5,203 bases of DNA from an uncultured Clostridia bacterium (GTDB lineage Bacteria; Bacillota; Clostridia; TANB77; CAG-508), in the NCBI GenBank assembly GCA_947624365.1, contig CANQJY010000063.1:1-5203 (forward strand). The letters are read 5' to 3'. Shown here piece after piece: positions 4,853 through 5,203 of the stretch. The notes under the pieces were generated by a model. The model made no database searches, was not told the DNA's origin, and saw nothing but the letters and a program-made list of their open reading frames with translations. Position numbers and translations under genes: made by a program. Each line of letters begins with the position of its first letter. The first letter of the stretch is position 1.

Positions 4853-5203
4853 TTACCTTCCCAAGTTGTTGCTTACTAGCCTAAATTTAGATATAAATTC
4901 CTCATTTGATTTTGTCGAAGTAATAAGCTTAATAAGTGTTTCTGTAATATTGGCTTGATTACCCTCATTTAATGCACTTCTAATCTTAGTTACAGTATCA
5001 TACTCAGCATCAGATAATAATAATTCTTCTCTACGAGTACCAGATTTGTTTATATCAATAGCTGGAAATACTCTTTTTTCAGAAAGTTTTCTGTCTAGAT
5101 AAACTTCCATATTACCAGTACCTTTAAATTCCTCAAATATAACATCATCCATTCTACTTCCTGTTTCTATTAGTGCTGTAGCAAGAATTGTTAAACTTCC
5201 TCC
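4853..5203 (-). CDS. rho: Transcription termination factor Rho, C-terminal part
   Basis: These are the last 116 residues of Rho, the hexameric RNA-dependent helicase/ATPase that ends transcription. The frame is open to the right window edge, so the start and the RNA-binding and Walker regions lie outside. Strongly conserved Rho stretches are visible: GGSLTILATALIETGSRMDD, then FEEFKGTGNMEVYLDRKLSEKRVFPAIDI, then SGTRREELL. These belong to the C-terminal part of the ATPase domain, including arginines at the subunit interface. The C-terminus (about the last 50 residues) is the usual more variable helical end, closing with a TAA. The methionine at RMDD is internal and not a start, since recognisable Rho sequence continues upstream of it. 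The next gene's promoter begins only 6 bases after the stop. Confidence 0.98.
   Translation of the reverse strand, partial: GGSLTILATALIETGSRMDDVIFEEFKGTGNMEVYLDRKLSEKRVFPAIDINKSGTRREELLLSDAEYDTVTKIRSALNEGNQANITETLIKLITSTKSNEEFISKFRLVSNNLGR

Noticed and set aside
5149..5152. ATG at 5150-5152 as the start of a separate 99-residue gene
   Set aside because: It is an internal methionine of rho. The upstream codons to the window edge encode conserved Rho sequence in the same frame.

Overview
The window comes from an AT-rich bacterium, most likely a member of the Bacillota (Clostridia or a related low-GC lineage). The signs are strong Shine-Dalgarno sites of the AGGAGG type, textbook TTGACA/TATAAT-like promoters, a four-cysteine ribosomal protein L31 and a neighbouring rho gene in the order rho to rpmE. 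The genus cannot be read from the sequence. All six supported genes lie on the minus strand, so transcription runs from the right edge to the left. All six stops are TAA or TAG.

Right part (about 3600-5203): the 3' end of rho enters from the right edge. Next comes a 228-residue protein of unknown role with two copies of a helix-turn-helix-like module, with its own promoter and terminator. Then comes rpmE (L31), again with its own promoter and a long terminator hairpin. rho and rpmE are neighbours in many Bacillota, so the two-module gene looks like an insertion into a conserved pair. Its base composition is visibly richer in G+C than its surroundings, which fits acquisition from elsewhere.

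Middle (about 3307-3687): a non-coding gap holds the rpmE terminator, two unexplained inverted repeats, a good promoter and a perfect 10-bp-arm palindrome in the leader of the next operon.

Left part (1-3306): an operon of at least three genes. It encodes a MoxR/CobS-like AAA+ ATPase, a protein with a long charged linker and a degenerate von Willebrand A (VWA)-like domain, and a 159-residue protein of unknown family. AAA+ plus VWA pairs (MoxR-VWA, RavA-ViaA, CobS-CobT type) usually work as ATP-driven remodelling or chelatase machines, in which the VWA protein is the adaptor that docks targets to the AAA+ ring. This version has an unusual VWA metal site, a 15-bp tandem repeat coding for acidic EQDDY units at the VWA C-terminus, and a gene-end sequence shared between the AAA+ and VWA genes. 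No terminator is seen at the left edge, so the operon may continue outside the window. Its target and biological role cannot be determined from the sequence.
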